Source: Gammaproteobacteria bacterium UBA3067
Lineage (GTDB): Bacteria > Pseudomonadota > Gammaproteobacteria > Pseudomonadales > UBA3067
Direction of reading: 5' to 3'
Assembly: GCA_002366835.1 (NCBI GenBank)
Contig: DFBZ01000139.1
Coordinates: forward strand, 1-45,129
Length of the DNA stretch: 45,129 nucleotides
The position numbers and the translations under genes are program-made. The notes under the pieces were generated by a model. The model made no database searches. It saw only the letters and a list, made by a program, of their open reading frames with translations, and had not been told where the DNA came from. Of the stretch, positions 42,704 through 45,129 are shown piece by piece. Numbering within the stretch: position 1 is the stretch's first letter; each line of letters opens with the position of its first letter.

Positions 42704-43588
42704 TTACTTGGACATCAAGAAAGCCATCTCATCTGTTGGAGAGGACGCAACAACCATATCGCTGGTGTCCATAATGGCCTCAAGATTATCACGAATGTCT
42801 TCGCCAGAAATGTCTCCTTTACGGAAACCTGGTGTAACACCCCAGAAAATACGTGCAATACGACCACCGCCAGCACTGAAAACTTCGCCTGTTACAGAGC
42901 AATCCTCATGTGCGCAATATGCCACAACAGGTGTTACCAGTTCAGGGTGAAGGTCTTTAGCCATTGGCCCAAGAAGCTCTTCTGTCATGCGCGTTCTTGC
43001 CATCGGGGCAAGCACATTTACTTTAATGTTTTTCCGTGCGCCTTCTTGAGCGAGTGATTTAGAAAAACCAGTAATTCCGGCTTTGGCACCACTGTAGTTG
43101 GTTTGACCAAAGTTACCAAAACTTGCAGCCGATGTGGTATTGATAATACGGCCATATTCTTGTTCGTTCATTATGTCCCATGCGGCTTTACAGACCCATA
43201 CGGTGCCCATTAAGTGAACATCGATTACCAGTTGATATTCGTCATCGGTCATTTTTTTGAATGACTTATCACGCAGTATGCCGGCGTTATTAACTAATAT
43301 ATCGACACGGCCATAATTATCCATCGCTGTTTTGATAATAGCTCTGGCGCTATCGCGATCGGACACACTGTTAAAGTTTGCAACGGCTTCGCCGCCAGCT
43401 GCTTTTATTTCATCGACTACTTGCTGTGCTGCGGAATCTGAACTTCCTGTTCCATCTACAGCGCCACCGAGGTCATTCACAACAACTTTAGCACCACGGG
43501 AAGCCAAAAAAAGGGCATGACACTTACCTAATCCATTACCTGCGCCGGTAACAATCGCAACTTTACCGTCATAACGTAAATCGGACAT
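42704..43588 (-). CDS. SDR-family dehydrogenase, HSD17B4/multifunctional-enzyme-like
   Basis: NAD(P)-dependent short-chain dehydrogenase. The Rossmann motif is TGAGNGLG (14-21), an NDLGG segment at residues 38-42 suggests NAD preference, NNAG is at 100-103, and the catalytic residues are Ser153, Tyr165 and Lys169. The FGNFGQTNYSGAKAG stretch and the pattern around VNVLAPMARTRMTEEL resemble the (3R)-hydroxyacyl-CoA dehydrogenase domain of multifunctional enzyme type 2, so a 3-hydroxyacyl-CoA or steroid-side-chain substrate is plausible but not proven. The C-terminal ~50 residues (GVTPGFRKGDISGED) exceed a minimal SDR. GGAGA precedes the ATG by seven bases. A CoA-transferase gene lies upstream on the same strand beyond the MITE-like element, hinting at acyl-CoA catabolism. 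Confidence 0.9.
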   Translation of the reverse strand: MSDLRYDGKVAIVTGAGNGLGKCHALFLASRGAKVVVNDLGGAVDGTGSSDSAAQQVVDEIKAAGGEAVANFNSVSDRDSARAIIKTAMDNYGRVDILVNNAGILRDKSFKKMTDDEYQLVIDVHLMGTVWVCKAAWDIMNEQEYGRIINTTSAASFGNFGQTNYSGAKAGITGFSKSLAQEGARKNIKVNVLAPMARTRMTEELLGPMAKDLHPELVTPVVAYCAHEDCSVTGEVFSAGGGRIARIFWGVTPGFRKGDISGEDIRDNLEAIMDTSDMVVASSPTDEMAFLMSK

Positions 43589-43769
43589 AACATTTTCTCC
43601 ATAAAGGTCTTTTTATTTTTAATATTGGATGAATAGGAACCCTTACAAAAAGGTAAAGTCACCTCTCATGCAAACGTTTCCTAATAATCAATAAAGAAAT
43701 TCTCGACGATTGAGCATGCTCTGTGCCAATAGCCGAGAATAGGGTCGAAATAACGATGAACGAGCTTTC
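43589..43769. other. Spacer left of the MITE-like element
   Basis: Only the SDR ribosome site is recognised. The four bases TTTC at 43766-43769 are the left copy of the candidate target duplication. Confidence 0.4.
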
Positions 43770-44005
43770 GGGCATCTCTAAAAATTGCCTTTTTACCCGA
43801 TAGCGGCGTCAGCTCCGTACTCAACTCCTCATGTAGCCCTTGTACACTCGGCTTTGGCTTCCTGCGTCGCTCTCGGCCTCTGTTCCCGACTCGGCTCTAC
43901 CGGTTCCGTCCATGGAACCGTACCTCCTCCATCCATGGAGTCGTGCGGGTTTCCGTGCGGTGCTTCCTTGCTCTCGAATAAAAATTCTAATTTTTAGAGC
44001 TGCCC
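43770..44005. mobile_element. MITE-like element, 236 bp with 17-bp terminal inverted repeats
   Basis: The left end 43770-43786 (GGGCATCTCTAAAAATT) and right end 43989-44005 are inverted repeats identical at 16 of 17 positions. Directly outside them stands TTTC on each side (43766-43769 and 44006-44009), a likely 4-bp target-site duplication. The inside is more GC-rich than its surroundings, has no gene that looks real, and holds further self-complementary pieces (a GGTTCC/GGAACC hairpin around 43911-43919 and CTCCAT/ATGGAG around 43926-43939). Size, ends and duplication fit a non-autonomous transposable element mobilised in trans by an IS. The parent IS is not in the window. Confidence 0.75.
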
Positions 44006-44130
44006 TTTCGTTGTTTGCGGGGCCTTAGAGCAAGTTTTGAGCGAATAGAGTGTGTCTATCCAGCTAGCCTGTCGTCTAAAAGCACCTTATATGTAAATAT
44101 TCAATTTTCTGGTATTTTTAGAAAATTTTC

Positions 44131-45129
44131 CTATAAACAGATCTGTACAATATCATTTTTTTGCAGCTCTTCGATTTTATTTTCATCAAAGTTCAAAAAT
44201 TCTTTCAATATATAATGGCTGTCTTCGCCAATGCAAGGGGATGCCTTGGTCGGTTGATTGTTGCTTTTGGAGAAAATAGTCTGGGCGCCATTATACGGCA
44301 CCTCTCCCATCACTGGGTGCTCCAGGTCAACAAAGTAATAGCGATGCTTTATTTGTTCATCTGAAAAAAGGTGTTCACAATCGTGCACAGGCCCTGCGGA
44401 GACACTGGGTTGAAGCATCTGGAATAGGTTCTTGCTTTCCCGGCTGCTAGTCCATTGTGCGATTTTCTCGTTAATAAAACTTTCTGCAGCCTTGCGGCCT
44501 TTCGCACAGTTTAAATTGGGTTGCTGTGCCCAGTCGGGCGTGCCCATGGCCAATTTTAGTGCTTGCCACTGTGAATCATCCTGTGCTGCGATGGCTATCC
44601 ACCGGTCTTCTCCTTTACAGGGGTAGACGCCGTGAGGAGCCGCGTCAGAGCTGGCATTTCCAGTGCGACTGGTTACATTTTGGTTGATTTCAAAATCGAG
44701 AAACTCTGGCCCTAAAAATTGCAAACTGGCCTCGAACTGAGAAACGTCAATGAACTGGCCTTCTCCAGTGCGCTCACAGTGATCAAGGGCAGCCACCAGC
44801 GCCATTGTTGTAAAACGCTGGGCGATGAAATCGGTGTAGGCACCGTAAACCATTACTGGATCACGGTCGGGCCAACCGGTGATTTCATAAAAACCGGACA
44901 TCGAGGCCATTAAATTACCAAAACCGGGGTAGGTTGCTCTTGGCCCTGTTTGCCCCTGCATGCAGGTGGATAGCATGATCAGGCGAGGATGTTCTTTGCT
45001 CAATTCTTCATAGCTCAGCCCCCAGTTTGCCATGGTGCCAGGGGTAAAGCTTTCCAGGACGACATCTGCCCATTGCGCCATGTCAAAGGCGATTTTATGG
45101 GCTTCCGGCTTCTTCATATTCAGTCCAAG
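44131..45129 (-). CDS. Class III CoA-transferase (CaiB/BaiF family), 5' end outside window
   Basis: Transfers CoA between acyl groups by way of an enzyme aspartyl-CoA intermediate. The frame is open to the window edge: four codons reading LGLN precede the ATG at 45117 and continue the family pattern (L-x-L-N-x-K-xPEA), so that ATG is internal and the N-terminal ~70 residues are missing. The visible part has WADVVLESFTPGTM, the STCMQGQTGP and YPGFGNLMASMSG segments, the GAYTDFIAQRF motif with the probable catalytic aspartate, and ERTGEGQFIDVSQFEA. A C-terminal interlocking domain follows. Downstream on the same strand, beyond the MITE, is the SDR gene. The substrate is unknown; a link to fatty-acid or steroid catabolism is inference. 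Confidence 0.9.
   Translation of the reverse strand, partial: LGLNMKKPEAHKIAFDMAQWADVVLESFTPGTMANWGLSYEELSKEHPRLIMLSTCMQGQTGPRATYPGFGNLMASMSGFYEITGWPDRDPVMVYGAYTDFIAQRFTTMALVAALDHCERTGEGQFIDVSQFEASLQFLGPEFLDFEINQNVTSRTGNASSDAAPHGVYPCKGEDRWIAIAAQDDSQWQALKLAMGTPDWAQQPNLNCAKGRKAAESFINEKIAQWTSSRESKNLFQMLQPSVSAGPVHDCEHLFSDEQIKHRYYFVDLEHPVMGEVPYNGAQTIFSKSNNQPTKASPCIGEDSHYILKEFLNFDENKIEELQKNDIVQICL

Noticed and set aside
43785..44028. Two overlapping 60-70 codon frames inside the MITE-like element
   Set aside because: They cross the terminal repeat, lack ribosome sites and are explained by GC-rich repeat sequence.

Overview
The window reads as chromosomal DNA of a marine-type gammaproteobacterium, most likely from the Cellvibrionales/Spongiibacter-Haliea neighbourhood. 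This is inferred from gene order (hisI-hisE-tatABC, hisB-hisH-hisA-hisF, argH-hemC-hemD-hemX-hemY, mutY-yggX), from protein style, and from the mix of Cys-rich secreted lipoproteins, an exosortase and CoA-dependent degradation genes. No species can be named from sequence alone.

Region 1 (1-7.9 kb, + strand) is an envelope block: a 5'-truncated di-haem peroxidase-like cytochrome, a lipoprotein with seven Cys-paired RCC1-like repeats, an exosortase fused to an EpsI-type domain, and a large TPR lipoprotein of the PrsT kind. It is a small exosortase locus with no exopolysaccharide genes and no recognisable sorting-signal substrate in the window.

Region 2 (8.2-29.5 kb) is housekeeping. It holds rlmI, a beta-CASP nuclease, thpR, the argH/haem cluster, and (minus strand) hisI-hisE-tatA-tatB-tatC followed by a DUF2461 gene. 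Then come a glutathione-peroxidase-like protein, an RND/MMPL exporter, a DUF5062 protein, tRNA-Phe with its own promoter and terminator, yggX-mutY-GNAT, and hisBHAF. The two his clusters flank about 6.5 kb of unrelated genes and together supply six histidine-pathway steps.

Region 3 (29.5-41.4 kb) is more accessory. It holds a 39-residue membrane peptide gene, an archaeal-type thymidine/AMP phosphorylase, a membrane protein with an almost leaderless promoter, a beta-helix lipoprotein and an MscS channel. These are followed by an integrase relic, a DUF1275 protein, a fused ArsR-rhodanese regulator with a palindromic operator, a 47-residue basic protein, a RIO kinase, YaeQ, DNA polymerase IV and a voltage-gated K+ channel.

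Region 4 (41.4-45.1 kb) begins with about 1.1 kb of AT-rich, decayed sequence holding an interrupted reading frame. An SDR dehydrogenase and a truncated class III CoA-transferase follow, and between them lies a 236-bp MITE-like element with 17-bp terminal inverted repeats and a 4-bp target duplication.

The less ordinary items are the compact exosortase/RCC1/di-haem block, the MITE, the Cys-free ArsR domain fused to rhodanese, the interrupted gene at 41.7-42.0 kb and the two very small proteins. I found no CRISPR array, rRNA or replication origin.
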